64,000 nt of DNA from Pigmentiphaga litoralis (GTDB lineage: Bacteria > Pseudomonadota > Gammaproteobacteria > Burkholderiales > Burkholderiaceae_B): assembly GCF_013408655.1 (NCBI RefSeq), contig NZ_JACCBP010000001.1, positions 1,674,001-1,738,000 on the forward strand, given 5' to 3'. Of this stretch, positions 49,512-57,135 are shown one piece after another. How positions within the stretch are numbered: the stretch's first letter is position 1; each line of letters opens with the position of its first letter. The position numbers were made by a program, and so were the translations under genes. Under the pieces are notes generated by a model. The model did not search any database and was not told the DNA's origin. It saw only the letters and a program-made list of their open reading frames with translations.

Positions 49512-50076
49512 GCAACGCGCCCATCACCGCACCATACACATGCGCATGAACGATGATCGCCCCGCCGATCATCGTTGCTTGCGCCGCATCGGTTCCAACC
49601 CACAGCTGCCACGCCAGGCGTCCGACCACCAGCAGCAGAAGGACCGCCATGCGCCAGTCGCGTCCGGCGGACGGCAAGGCGCCGCGGATCAGCACGCCGT
49701 AGATCACGCCCGACAGTCCGGCGTAGTACGCCAGTTGGGGGTCCAGCCAGAGCAGGCCCAGGCCGACGCCTGCGGCAATGATCATGACTTCCAGCCAGAA
49801 CCACCGACGGGCGAACAGATCGGGCAACAAGGCCGCGCACACCAGCCACCCGGCTGCGTTCAGCAGGCAATGTGCCCAGTTCAGGTGAACCAGCTGGCCG
49901 GTCAGCAAGCGCCACAGCGCGCCATCCAGAATCGCGGCACGGTCATAACGCAAGGCCAATGTCGATTCCGGCGCAAGCACCTGAAGACCCAGCAGCACCA
50001 CGATCAAGATGATCAGCGTACTGACTACGCGCCTTGGCGGAACGGCTGATCCGGATGCATGCCGAGCCGGTGACAT
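49480..50076 (-). CDS. Rhombosortase-like rhomboid protease
   Basis: 198 residues, a short six-helix rhomboid. The first part holds WRLLTGQLVHLNWAHCLLN (the loop and helix-2 signature of rhombosortases), then the catalytic Ser in YAGLSGVIYGVLIRGA (~residue 120) and the catalytic His in HAHVYGAVMGALL (~178). Rhombosortases cleave proteins that end in a GlyGly-CTERM sorting tail. No such tail is seen on any protein in this window, so the substrates must lie elsewhere. It begins 18 bases after the MarR stop on the same strand and converges with the Bug gene. Confident on fold and motif. Confidence 0.85.
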   Translation of the reverse strand: MSPARHASGSAVPPRRVVSTLIILIVVLLGLQVLAPESTLALRYDRAAILDGALWRLLTGQLVHLNWAHCLLNAAGWLVCAALLPDLFARRWFWLEVMIIAAGVGLGLLWLDPQLAYYAGLSGVIYGVLIRGALPSAGRDWRMAVLLLLVVGRLAWQLWVGTDAAQATMIGGAIIVHAHVYGAVMGALLSCCRPALRQ

Positions 50077-50094
50077 GGTCGGCGTGGCACCAGG

Positions 50095-50649
50095 TCAGAG
50101 CTCGCCGCTTTCGGCGATGCGGCGGGACAGCTCCCGCGTCGACGGCATGCGCCGCTCGGCATTGTTCACGTGCGCTTCGTCTTCAGCCAGATTGGCGATG
50201 ATGGTCAGCAGCACCTTGCGCGCCGTGGTGATCTCGGCGGGCTTCAAGCCCCGCGTGCCAATGTCGTTGATCTCTTCGGCCAACGGCACCAGCTTCTTCT
50301 TCAACGCCTTGCCCTTGCGTGTCAGGAAGACGTGCACGTTCTTCTTGTTGCCCGGCAGATGTTTGCGTTCGACATAGCCCAGCGCTTCCATCGCCTTCAT
50401 TGCCGAATACGTGGTCGGTTCCTGCACGCCAGCCTGCTCGCTCAATTCCCGCTGCGTCAACCCATCGGACTCCCACAGGATCCGCAGGAAGGCCCAATGG
50501 CCGAACGACACATCGTGCTCCGTCAGCCGCATCTGCAACCCGCGCACCAACGCGCGCGTCGCGTCTTTCACAAGGTGAGCCAGACGATCATCGGGGACGG
50601 CCTCGCGCCAGTGGTCGAGGACTTTTCGCGTTTCTTCGTTTGAATTCAT
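50095..50649 (-). CDS. MarR-family transcriptional regulator
   Basis: 184 residues. The winged HTH is LTQRELSEQAGVQEPTTYSA, followed by the wing KHLPGNKKNVHVFLTRKG. Helical dimerisation parts flank it (DRLAHLVKDATRALVRGLQM; AEITTARKVLLTIIANLAED). ATG 50649 is preferred to the longer frame from 50802, which covers the promoter. It is divergent from the NMT1/SsuA-like receptor gene, with an AT-rich region (AATAACTATAAACGG) between them that holds a possible minus -10 TATAGT. It may repress that gene in the absence of an aromatic acid, as many MarR proteins do. Confidence 0.9.
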   Translation of the reverse strand: MNSNEETRKVLDHWREAVPDDRLAHLVKDATRALVRGLQMRLTEHDVSFGHWAFLRILWESDGLTQRELSEQAGVQEPTTYSAMKAMEALGYVERKHLPGNKKNVHVFLTRKGKALKKKLVPLAEEINDIGTRGLKPAEITTARKVLLTIIANLAEDEAHVNNAERRMPSTRELSRRIAESGEL

Positions 50650-50713
50650 GCCGGGCGATGCGTTCGGGTTGAGGGGACCGGGCACAGCATAGCCGGTCTG
50701 CTGCAAGGCAATA

Positions 50714-50719
50714 ACTATA
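50714..50719 (-). promoter_or_regulatory. Possible -10 of the MarR gene in the 197-base divergent region
   Basis: Minus-strand TATAGT in the AT-rich patch between the MarR and receptor genes. The best -35 candidates are poorly spaced, so the promoter call is weak. No clear MarR dyad was found by eye. Confidence 0.3.
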
Positions 50720-50846
50720 AACGGCAGCAATAGCAAAGAATTAACGGGCGCGTCTGGACGGCGGCCGCTCACGCGTTCCACACTCTTTGATGCTGGACAC
50801 AAGCCATAACGACAACAAGCGGTCCCCAGGATCGCAGGAGACTTCC

Positions 50847-51869
50847 ATGCATTCCATGCGCCACCGCCTTGCCCGGCTGGGCATCGCCCTTCCCTTGCTC
50901 ACCGCCTTCTTCCCTGCTTTCGTACACGCCCAGCCCACCACGGCCACTGCCAACAAACCGCTTGAAGTCATCGTCTTTCCGGGCGGCTTCAACCTGCCGA
51001 TCTGGGTGGCTCAGGACCGCGGCTTTTTCCAGGCGAACGGCATCTCGATCAAAGTCACCCCCACGCCCACGTCCGTCTTTCAGATGAAAGGACTGCTGGA
51101 CGGCACCTTCGACATTGCCATGACGGCCATGGACAACCTGGTGGCCTATCGCGAAGGGCAAGGGGAAGAGGCTGGCGTCCAGGGCGACGTGATGGCGGTC
51201 ATGGGCGGCGACCGGGGATTTCTCAAACTTGTCGCGCAACCCGACATCCCGACGATCGCCGCGCTGCGTGGCAAGACGCTGTCGGTCGATGCACGCAACA
51301 CCGGCTATGCCCTGGTGCTGTTCGAACTGCTGGACCGCGCCGGCCTGCGCGAACCCGATTTCAGCATCGAACGCGCGGGCGGCGTCGTGCAACGCTTCAA
51401 CGCATTGATGGAAAAGAAGCACGCCGCGACGATGCTGGTGTCCCCCTTCGAACTGCGTGCCATACCGCAAGGCTACAAGGTGCTCGCGACCGCATCGACC
51501 GAACTGGGGGCATACCAGGGCTATGTGGCCGGCGTCAGGCAGAGTTGGGCGCAGGCCAACGGTCCGGCGTTGACGGCCTATATCCGGTCCTACGTGCAGG
51601 GCGTCGACTGGCTGCTGGAGCCGGGCAACGGCAAGGACGTGATCGCTATCCTGCAGAAGAACGTGCCGAACACGAGCGACGCCGATGCGCAAAAGATCTA
51701 CGACGTGCTGGTCGACCCGGCCACAGGCTTCCAGAAGCGCGCGGCCCTGGATGCCGAAGGACTGGCCCAGGTGCTTGCGCTGCGCAGCAAATGGGGCGTG
51801 CCCAGGAAGACGCTTCAGGGGCCCGGGGCCTACTACGATCCGCAGTTCTATAACGCCGCGGTGAAGTAG
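50847..51869 (+). CDS. NMT1/SsuA-like ABC substrate-binding protein
   Basis: 340 residues. Signal peptide (RLARLGIALPLLTAFFPAFVHA) is followed by PLEVIVFPGGFNLPIWVAQD, RGFFQANGISIKVTPTPTS and LLDGTFDIAMTAMDNLVAYR, the pattern of NMT1/SsuA-type receptors for sulfonates, nitrate, thiamine precursors or aromatic acids. ATPase and permease genes are absent here, another orphan receptor. The start at 50847 has AGGAG in front; the frame from 50787 is rejected. It is divergent from the MarR gene, the likely regulator. Confidence 0.9.
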   Translation: MHSMRHRLARLGIALPLLTAFFPAFVHAQPTTATANKPLEVIVFPGGFNLPIWVAQDRGFFQANGISIKVTPTPTSVFQMKGLLDGTFDIAMTAMDNLVAYREGQGEEAGVQGDVMAVMGGDRGFLKLVAQPDIPTIAALRGKTLSVDARNTGYALVLFELLDRAGLREPDFSIERAGGVVQRFNALMEKKHAATMLVSPFELRAIPQGYKVLATASTELGAYQGYVAGVRQSWAQANGPALTAYIRSYVQGVDWLLEPGNGKDVIAILQKNVPNTSDADAQKIYDVLVDPATGFQKRAALDAEGLAQVLALRSKWGVPRKTLQGPGAYYDPQFYNAAVK

Positions 51870-51881
51870 GCAGCGGCTGGC

Positions 51882-52304
51882 TCAGGGCTGCGCCACACCG
51901 TTGACGATGAACACTTTCGACGTCGCGGACTGATGACGGATAGGTCGGAGCACCCGATAGGCGGGCGAGTCGTACCAGGCGCGTGCCTGTTCCATGCTCG
52001 GAAACTGGATCATGACGACACGTTTGGTGGCGCCGCCTTCCAGCGATGCCACGGTGCCGCCACGGACGATGTAGCGGCCGCCGAACGGGGCGAACGTGGC
52101 ATCCACACCGGCGCTGTAAGGCTTGATGCCCTCGGGGTCCGTCACTTCGAACTCGGACACGTAGATCGCGGGAACGGACGCCGCAGCTGGGGCCGCACCT
52201 GGCGTGCCGGCTTGCGCCATTGACGGCCCGGGCGCGCCGGACAACATGGCGCACCACAACATGGCCGGGCTGACTTTGTATGAAAAACGCATAAAGCGAT
52301 GCAT
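51882..52304 (-). CDS. DUF1330 domain protein (dimeric alpha/beta barrel), exported
   Basis: 140 residues. The N-terminus (MHRFMRFSYKVSPAMLWCAM, then LSGAPGPSMAQA) is a signal peptide. The rest is a DUF1330 dimeric alpha/beta-barrel: PAIYVSEFEVTDPEGIKPYS, RYIVRGGTVASLEGGATKRV, VMIQFPSMEQARAWYDSPAY. Exported DUF1330 proteins are less common than cytoplasmic ones. It starts 23 bases after the tandem ABM protein on the same strand, which has the same type of fold, so the two may work together. A GGAG site precedes ATG 52304. Activity unknown. Confidence 0.87.
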   Translation of the reverse strand: MHRFMRFSYKVSPAMLWCAMLSGAPGPSMAQAGTPGAAPAAASVPAIYVSEFEVTDPEGIKPYSAGVDATFAPFGGRYIVRGGTVASLEGGATKRVVMIQFPSMEQARAWYDSPAYRVLRPIRHQSATSKVFIVNGVAQP

Positions 52305-52327
52305 GAGCGACTCCAGCGACATTGATT

Positions 52328-53035
52328 TCAATGGGGTTTTTTGTAGAGAAGCAGGGGCTCGGTCACCATCAGCCGGCGGCCGGTAATGAACGGGGCGGTC
52401 GTGGCCACGTACTTCTTGAAGTGCGGCGACGCGATGTGGCTCTGGTAGGCCGTTTCGTCGGCGTAGATCTCGAGAAAGATCAGGGTGCCGGGCTGGTTCG
52501 CCAATGCGGCCGCATGGATCGCAATCACGCCAGGTTCCAGGCGGACCGAATCGGCGATCTCTTCGCTGACGGCTGCGGTATAGGCCGCCAGATGTTCCGG
52601 TGCGATCTCCAGTTCCGCGACGCGTACCTGGGGCGACGGCGGCAATGCGGATTTCGTGCTAATGAAAACCGGCTGCAAGGCGAGCAGCCGCCGGTCGGTC
52701 AGCATCGGGCGAACCTTGGACGCGAATGTCTGATAATGCGACGAGGCAAGGTGCGCGCGGTAAGCCGCTTCGTTCGCGTATATTTCGAGCACACGAACGC
52801 GGCCCGGGCTGTCTTTTTCCGACACGGCGTACATGGCGAGCAGATCCGGTTCGGCCTGGCCCGCCGCCGCAATGTGCTCGGCGGCAGCCGCCTTGAAGGC
52901 GTCCAGTCGAGTCGTGTCCACGTCAAGGACGGCCAGTTGCAGGTAGGCGGCAGCCGGGTGCTGCGCCACGGCGGGCCGGGCAATGAGCAGGGCCAGTACG
53001 ACGGCGATGGCGCTTCCTATCGCAACACGTTTCAT
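52328..53035 (-). CDS. Tandem ABM-domain protein (putative quinol monooxygenase), exported
   Basis: 235 residues. A signal peptide (RVAIGSAIAVVLALLIARPAVAQ) precedes two copies of an antibiotic-biosynthesis-monooxygenase fold. Copy one (~28-125): YLQLAVLDVDTTRLDAFKAA, VLEIYANEAAYRAHLASSHY. Copy two (~135-230): VRVAELEIAPEHLAAYTAAV, FLEIYADETAYQSHIASPHF. The EIYAxExAYxxHxxSxHF pattern matches quinol or heme-degrading monooxygenase-like families. Two fused copies may mimic the usual dimer. The start ATG 53035 is set by the signal peptide. It is divergent from a LysR gene, which probably regulates it along with DUF1330. Confidence 0.87.
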   Translation of the reverse strand: MKRVAIGSAIAVVLALLIARPAVAQHPAAAYLQLAVLDVDTTRLDAFKAAAAEHIAAAGQAEPDLLAMYAVSEKDSPGRVRVLEIYANEAAYRAHLASSHYQTFASKVRPMLTDRRLLALQPVFISTKSALPPSPQVRVAELEIAPEHLAAYTAAVSEEIADSVRLEPGVIAIHAAALANQPGTLIFLEIYADETAYQSHIASPHFKKYVATTAPFITGRRLMVTEPLLLYKKPH

Positions 53036-53100
53036 CTTGGTGATTCCTTGCAGGGCGACGGGCCCTTGGTGGGCAGTAATAAGCATTGTCCGCGTGCGCC

Positions 53101-53124
53101 TTGTCAGGGCACAGCCCTTGGCAA
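53101..53124. promoter_or_regulatory. Candidate LysR dyad between the ABM and LysR genes
   Basis: AGGGC-ACA-GCCCT (53106-53118) is a perfect 5-bp dyad inside a wider TTG...CAA frame (53101-53124). It sits in the 128-base shared upstream region and is the best operator candidate there. Confidence 0.4.
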
Positions 53125-53163
53125 GCAACGGACCGCTGCGGATCGAGCAACAATGAGAAGGCG

Positions 53164-54096
53164 ATGGACACACAGCACCTACGGATCTTCATCGAGGTAG
53201 CCCGCCAGGGAAGCTTTGCGGCGGCCGCGCGCAAGCTCAATCTGGCTACGTCGCAGGTGACCCGCGCCGTTGCCGCGATCGAAGCCGAGTTGGGCGTTCG
53301 TCTGTTGCATCGGACCACACGCAAGGCCGGCCTGACCGAGGCGGGATCCGACTACTTTGCGCGGATGTGTGACGTGATGGAGGCCTTCGACGCTGCCGCC
53401 GATGATCTGCAGACACGCACCACCGAAGCCAGGGGCCTGGTGCGCCTGACCGCGTCGGTCGCGCTGGGACAGAAACTGGTGCTGCCTTTGCTGGATGCAT
53501 TCCATCGTCAGCACCCGGGGCTGGAACTGGACTTGCGATTCAATGATCGGGTGGTGGACCTGATCGATCAGCATGTGGATGTGGCGCTGCGTCAGAGCCC
53601 GACGCTGGACGGATCCCTGGTGGGCGCAAGACTGGGCGCGTCGCGCTACCGGGTGTGCGCCAGTCCCGCCTATCTGGCGAAACATGGCACCCCGCAAGCT
53701 CCCGCCGATCTTGCCGGCCACGCCTGTTTGCGGATTGCACTGCCAGGATATTGCAGCGACTGGTCGTTTCGCGAGCGCAATACGGCGGATGCCGAGGTCC
53801 AGAAGGTCGCCATCACGGGGTGGTTGACGGCGTCGTCGGCCCTGTCCTTGCTGCAGGCGGCGCTGGATGGCGTCGGGCCTGTCCTGCTAGCCGACTGGCT
53901 GCTGGCGCCCGACATGGCCGCAGGGCGACTGGTGGATCTGTTCCCGGAATACGAAGCCACCGTGACGAATTTTGAAGCGGCCATCTGGCTGGTCTACGCG
54001 TCGCGTGAGCACCTGCCCCGGCGGGTGCGCGTCGTGGTGGACTTCCTGCGCGCCGAATTGCCGCGCCACATCGAACCACGACGCCACGATCGCTGA
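53164..54096 (+). CDS. LysR-family transcriptional regulator
   Basis: 310 residues. HTH: MDTQHLRIFIEVARQGSFAA, AARKLNLATSQVTRAVAAIE, LGVRLLHRTTRKAGLTEAG. Effector domain: VRLTASVALGQKLVLPLLDA, then LDLRFNDRVVDLIDQHVDVA. It belongs to the CrgA/DsdC-like LysR group by the RTTRKxxLTEAG pattern. It is divergent from the ABM-DUF1330 pair with a dyad in between, and so is its likely regulator. The start at 53164 is preferred to the longer frame. Confidence 0.93.
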   Translation: MDTQHLRIFIEVARQGSFAAAARKLNLATSQVTRAVAAIEAELGVRLLHRTTRKAGLTEAGSDYFARMCDVMEAFDAAADDLQTRTTEARGLVRLTASVALGQKLVLPLLDAFHRQHPGLELDLRFNDRVVDLIDQHVDVALRQSPTLDGSLVGARLGASRYRVCASPAYLAKHGTPQAPADLAGHACLRIALPGYCSDWSFRERNTADAEVQKVAITGWLTASSALSLLQAALDGVGPVLLADWLLAPDMAAGRLVDLFPEYEATVTNFEAAIWLVYASREHLPRRVRVVVDFLRAELPRHIEPRRHDR

Positions 54097-54176
54097 ACGC
54101 CTTTGCCTTTTGCCTTTGGACGATGCCGACATGACCGCCGGCATCACCGGAGGCCTCGACCCCGAGCTTGCAGGCC

Positions 54177-54929
54177 TTACTGCAGGTCTTCGCGCGGGAA
54201 CTCCAGCACCATGACTTCGGCGCCCTGCTCGCCTGCCTGAATCGTGTACGGCGACTCGTTGCTTTCCACAACGATCATCGACCACAACGGCAAGTCCTTG
54301 CCATCGTGCACCACGCTGCCGTTTGCGACGACGATGTAGTAGCCTCCCGACGCCTTCGGGTCCGGCCCGCTCACACTGACCCCAGCCCCCAGACGGACGA
54401 CCTGCGCATGCATTTCGTCGTCGCTCTTGAGCACGGTTTCCCAGATCGGTTCCTTGCGCGCAGCCATCAGCGGAGCGATCGAAAAGCCGACTGGCTCGGA
54501 CGTCAGGTTGCGGCGGCGGCTCGGCTTGAGCCGCTCGCGATAGCCTTCCTTGTCGAGATAGACCGGTTCCGAATCGGCAGTGAACATACGCAGCGCGATG
54601 AAGGTCAGTCCCTGCGGACCTGACACGATCGGACCATAGGCCGTGTGGTGGTCCTTGAACTGGACCATCAAAGGTTTCAGTTGCTGGCCGCGGTTGCCGA
54701 TCGTTCCTGATCCGGCAAGAAACAGCTGGAACATCGACACGCCGTGAAAGTGCGGCGTAATGGATTCGTTGCTGTTGAGTTCCGACATCGTCGCCTGGGG
54801 CCCGGGTGCCGGCCCTTTCGACGACCGAGGTCCGAAGTACACCGTCCCCCAATGCTGATTGCCGGTTCCCGGCGAAATGATGACGCGGCGTTCCGCCAGC
54901 GCATCGGCACCACTGCGTGTGTAGATCAT
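54177..54929 (-). CDS. Bicupin-like protein of unknown function
   Basis: 250 residues. The first half contains a cupin motif (SITPHFHGVSMFQLFLAGSG with two His), and the second half a weaker cupin-like fold (VVRLGAGVSVSGPDPKASGG, GYYIVVANGSVVHDGKDLPL). No catalytic triad or named family is obvious, but cupins of this kind often bind a metal and handle small ring compounds. It lies next to the divergent IclR regulator, with the operator-like ACCGGTTCCATT between, which links it to the large minus-strand catabolic operon. Start ATG 54929. No signal peptide. Confidence 0.8.
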   Translation of the reverse strand: MIYTRSGADALAERRVIISPGTGNQHWGTVYFGPRSSKGPAPGPQATMSELNSNESITPHFHGVSMFQLFLAGSGTIGNRGQQLKPLMVQFKDHHTAYGPIVSGPQGLTFIALRMFTADSEPVYLDKEGYRERLKPSRRRNLTSEPVGFSIAPLMAARKEPIWETVLKSDDEMHAQVVRLGAGVSVSGPDPKASGGYYIVVANGSVVHDGKDLPLWSMIVVESNESPYTIQAGEQGAEVMVLEFPREDLQ

Positions 54930-55255
54930 GGCCCAGTCTCCGAAGTTCGGTTCTTAGTGAGTTGACGCCGCAGGCACCGCCCGAGGCTCGGGTACTTCAA
55001 TGTCGATCGCAACCGAAAACGATGGCACATCATAGCATCAAGGTTTCATTCTTTCGCACCGGTTCCATTGTACGAAACCAAAAGACGTCGCGAGCATGCC
55101 GCATGACGGTGCGCGCAGGTGCGATAGACTGGGAGGGAATTGACGCAGAAAGGGCGATACGCAGATGTATACTGCCAGCTCAAACAACGAAATTCGTTCC
55201 ACCCTGCGGGACGCGATCGGCTGGATCGGGCCAGGCGATCGCACCGGGTGCACCG
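54930..55255. other. 326-base divergent region before the IclR gene
   Basis: No gene seen. It holds the AATGGAACCGGT-type site described separately, a possible minus -10 TATGAT around 55031-55036 for the bicupin, and a stretch of lower GC. In the plus direction a long in-frame open stretch runs through this region into the IclR gene, but it lacks a ribosome binding site and is not believed to be translated. Confidence 0.55.
55051..55070. promoter_or_regulatory. IclR-type operator candidate (copy 1)
   Basis: On the minus strand AATGGAACCGGTGCGAAAG. It shares the 12 bases AATGGAACCGGT, then CGAAA, with the second copy found at the far end of the window just before the catabolic operon. It lies between the bicupin and IclR genes. 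Confidence 0.55.
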
Positions 55256-56020
55256 ATGCCAATGAGCACAGCCAATATGATGCGATCAGTTCAGCGAATA
55301 CTCGCGATCTTCGAAAGCTTTACGGTCGAACGCAACAGCATGACCCTGCAGGAAATTGCGGACCGGATCGACCTGCCCAAGTCCACCGCCTTCCGTATCG
55401 TGCAGAGCCTGGAAAAGTCGGGGTACCTGGTCCGGCTCGAAGATCAGCAATATTGCCTGTCATTCCGCTTCCTGCGCCTGGCCGGGCTGGTCAAGAGCAC
55501 CCTGGGCATCCGCGAGATCGCGCGCCCGATCATGGTCGAGCTCGCCGATGCGAGCAAGGAGACGGTGTCGCTGCATACGATCATCGGGCGCAACCGGGTG
55601 TGCATCGACGCGGTGTCCACCGCATCCGCCCTGCGCAGCGTCGTCCAGCCGGGGGAACAGGTTCCCCTGCTGGCCGGATCGGCGTCCAAGGTCCTGATGG
55701 CCTATCTGCCCAAGAAAGAACTGACGCCCCTGGTGGCGGCAATCGCCAAGAGCACGAAACGCTCGCAGGCCGACGTCAACGCCGAACTGGTCAAGGTGCG
55801 CGAAACGGGCTATTCGGTGTCCCACGGCGAGCGCCTGCTGGGCGTATCCGCCGTATCAGCACCGATCATGGACGTCAACGAGACGGTGCAGTACTGCGTA
55901 TCGCTGGGCGGCCCAAGCGTGCGCATTCAGGCCAATGAACCGACCTTCATCAAGTTGCTGGTGGCCGCGTCACAAGACATCTCGCGTCAATTCGGCGGCC
56001 AGGTGGCATTCACCGTGTAG
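55256..56020 (+). CDS. IclR-family transcriptional regulator
   Basis: 254 residues. The winged HTH begins MMRSVQRILAIFESFTVERN and continues LQEIADRIDLPKSTAFRIVQ, SLEKSGYLVRLEDQQYCLS. The effector domain has ETVSLHTIIGRNRVCIDAVS and AGSASKVLMAYLPKKELTPL. It is typical of IclR regulators of aromatic catabolism (PcaR/PobR type). The MPM start at 55256 or the MST start at 55262 are both possible; neither has a strong ribosome binding site. It ends 17 bases before the converging amidohydrolase stop. The shared operator suggests that it regulates the bicupin, itself and the minus-strand operon. Confidence 0.92.
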   Translation: MPMSTANMMRSVQRILAIFESFTVERNSMTLQEIADRIDLPKSTAFRIVQSLEKSGYLVRLEDQQYCLSFRFLRLAGLVKSTLGIREIARPIMVELADASKETVSLHTIIGRNRVCIDAVSTASALRSVVQPGEQVPLLAGSASKVLMAYLPKKELTPLVAAIAKSTKRSQADVNAELVKVRETGYSVSHGERLLGVSAVSAPIMDVNETVQYCVSLGGPSVRIQANEPTFIKLLVAASQDISRQFGGQVAFTV

Positions 56021-56037
56021 ACCTGATGCCTAGCCTA

Positions 56038-57135
56038 TCACCCCAAGCGATAGAAAGCCTGGGCGGTGTCATGAAATAGCGCCGCCCGTTCCGCGCTGGT
56101 GTAGGGCTGCGCGATCCGCTTGAACGCGTTCCACAGCACACCGTACCCACAGCTTTGCTTGTCCACCGGAAAGTTGCTTTCGAACATGGCGCGGTCGGGG
56201 CCGAATGCGTCGATACACGCGTCGATGTACGGTCGCCATGTATCGGCCAACGCGAGGGACGACGGTGGCTCGGCCTGCAGGTGAAAGTCGTGTCCGCCAT
56301 ACAGCATGCCGAGACCGCCGAGCTTGACCCGCAGGTTCGGATACGTTGCCAACGTCTGGATGCTCTGCTGCCATGTTGCAAACACGGCAGCACGATCGGT
56401 GTGGGGCTCGACGCCCAGGATCCCGCCGCAGTGGTTCAACACCACCGGTGTTTCCGGAAATGCCTTCAGCAAGTCTTCCAGACTCGCCAGCTGCGGGTGG
56501 AAGATCCACGCATCGAATGACAGTCCGTATCGTGACAGCTGCGCAAAGCCCTTGTGGAAGGTAGGATCCGACAACAGATGTCGCCGTTCAATACTGCGTC
56601 CATGCCCCGCCCGCCCCGCGTCCCAGGTCGTGCCGTGGCGAATCCCCTTCAAGCGCCCCTGCCCGGCCTCCAGCAAGGCTTCGAGCGCGGGAACCACGTC
56701 ATCACCCGAGGTCAGATCAGCATGGCCCACGATACCCTCGCATAGCCGTACGCCCTGCCCCGCCGTGGCGCGCGCTACGTCGGCGGCGAAGGCGACTTCG
56801 CCTACCGGCCGGAGAGCCTCCGGTCCGCTCGTCAAGTACGCCGTCTTGTGCTGCAGAAATACCGTTGCCACGATGTTGTGGCCTGACGCGATCTCGGCAA
56901 GCATCTCGGGCGCAAGGTACTTGCCGCGCTCATCGTCGAACAGGTGATGGTGGGCGTCGATGATGGGCAGGTCAGGGTCAAGCGGCGCCTCGGTCTTTCG
57001 GGATGTCCAGGCCGCCAATTCGTCCAGCGTCCGGGGCGTGTTGCCCACGAAGTCGGGGCTCAGCGTCCTGGCGGCGTTGCCGCCTGGCCTTGCCGGCGTC
57101 ACTGCCGACGTGATTGCGTTCTCGGGTGTCGTCAT
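56038..57135 (-). CDS. Amidohydrolase (amidohydrolase_2 family)
   Basis: 365 residues. TIM-barrel metal site: IIDAHHHLFDDERGKYLAPE (~residue 58-77, HxH), then VVLNHCGGILG (~240) and MFESNFPVDKQSCGYG (~325). These enzymes include decarboxylases and lactone hydrolases such as 2-pyrone-4,6-dicarboxylate hydrolase and ACMSD relatives. ATG 57135 overlaps the dehydrogenase stop by four bases (ATGA), so it is the last gene of a coupled pair and of the six-gene operon. The product class fits opening or decarboxylation of a ring or lactone in the pathway. Confidence 0.9.
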   Translation of the reverse strand: MTTPENAITSAVTPARPGGNAARTLSPDFVGNTPRTLDELAAWTSRKTEAPLDPDLPIIDAHHHLFDDERGKYLAPEMLAEIASGHNIVATVFLQHKTAYLTSGPEALRPVGEVAFAADVARATAGQGVRLCEGIVGHADLTSGDDVVPALEALLEAGQGRLKGIRHGTTWDAGRAGHGRSIERRHLLSDPTFHKGFAQLSRYGLSFDAWIFHPQLASLEDLLKAFPETPVVLNHCGGILGVEPHTDRAAVFATWQQSIQTLATYPNLRVKLGGLGMLYGGHDFHLQAEPPSSLALADTWRPYIDACIDAFGPDRAMFESNFPVDKQSCGYGVLWNAFKRIAQPYTSAERAALFHDTAQAFYRLG

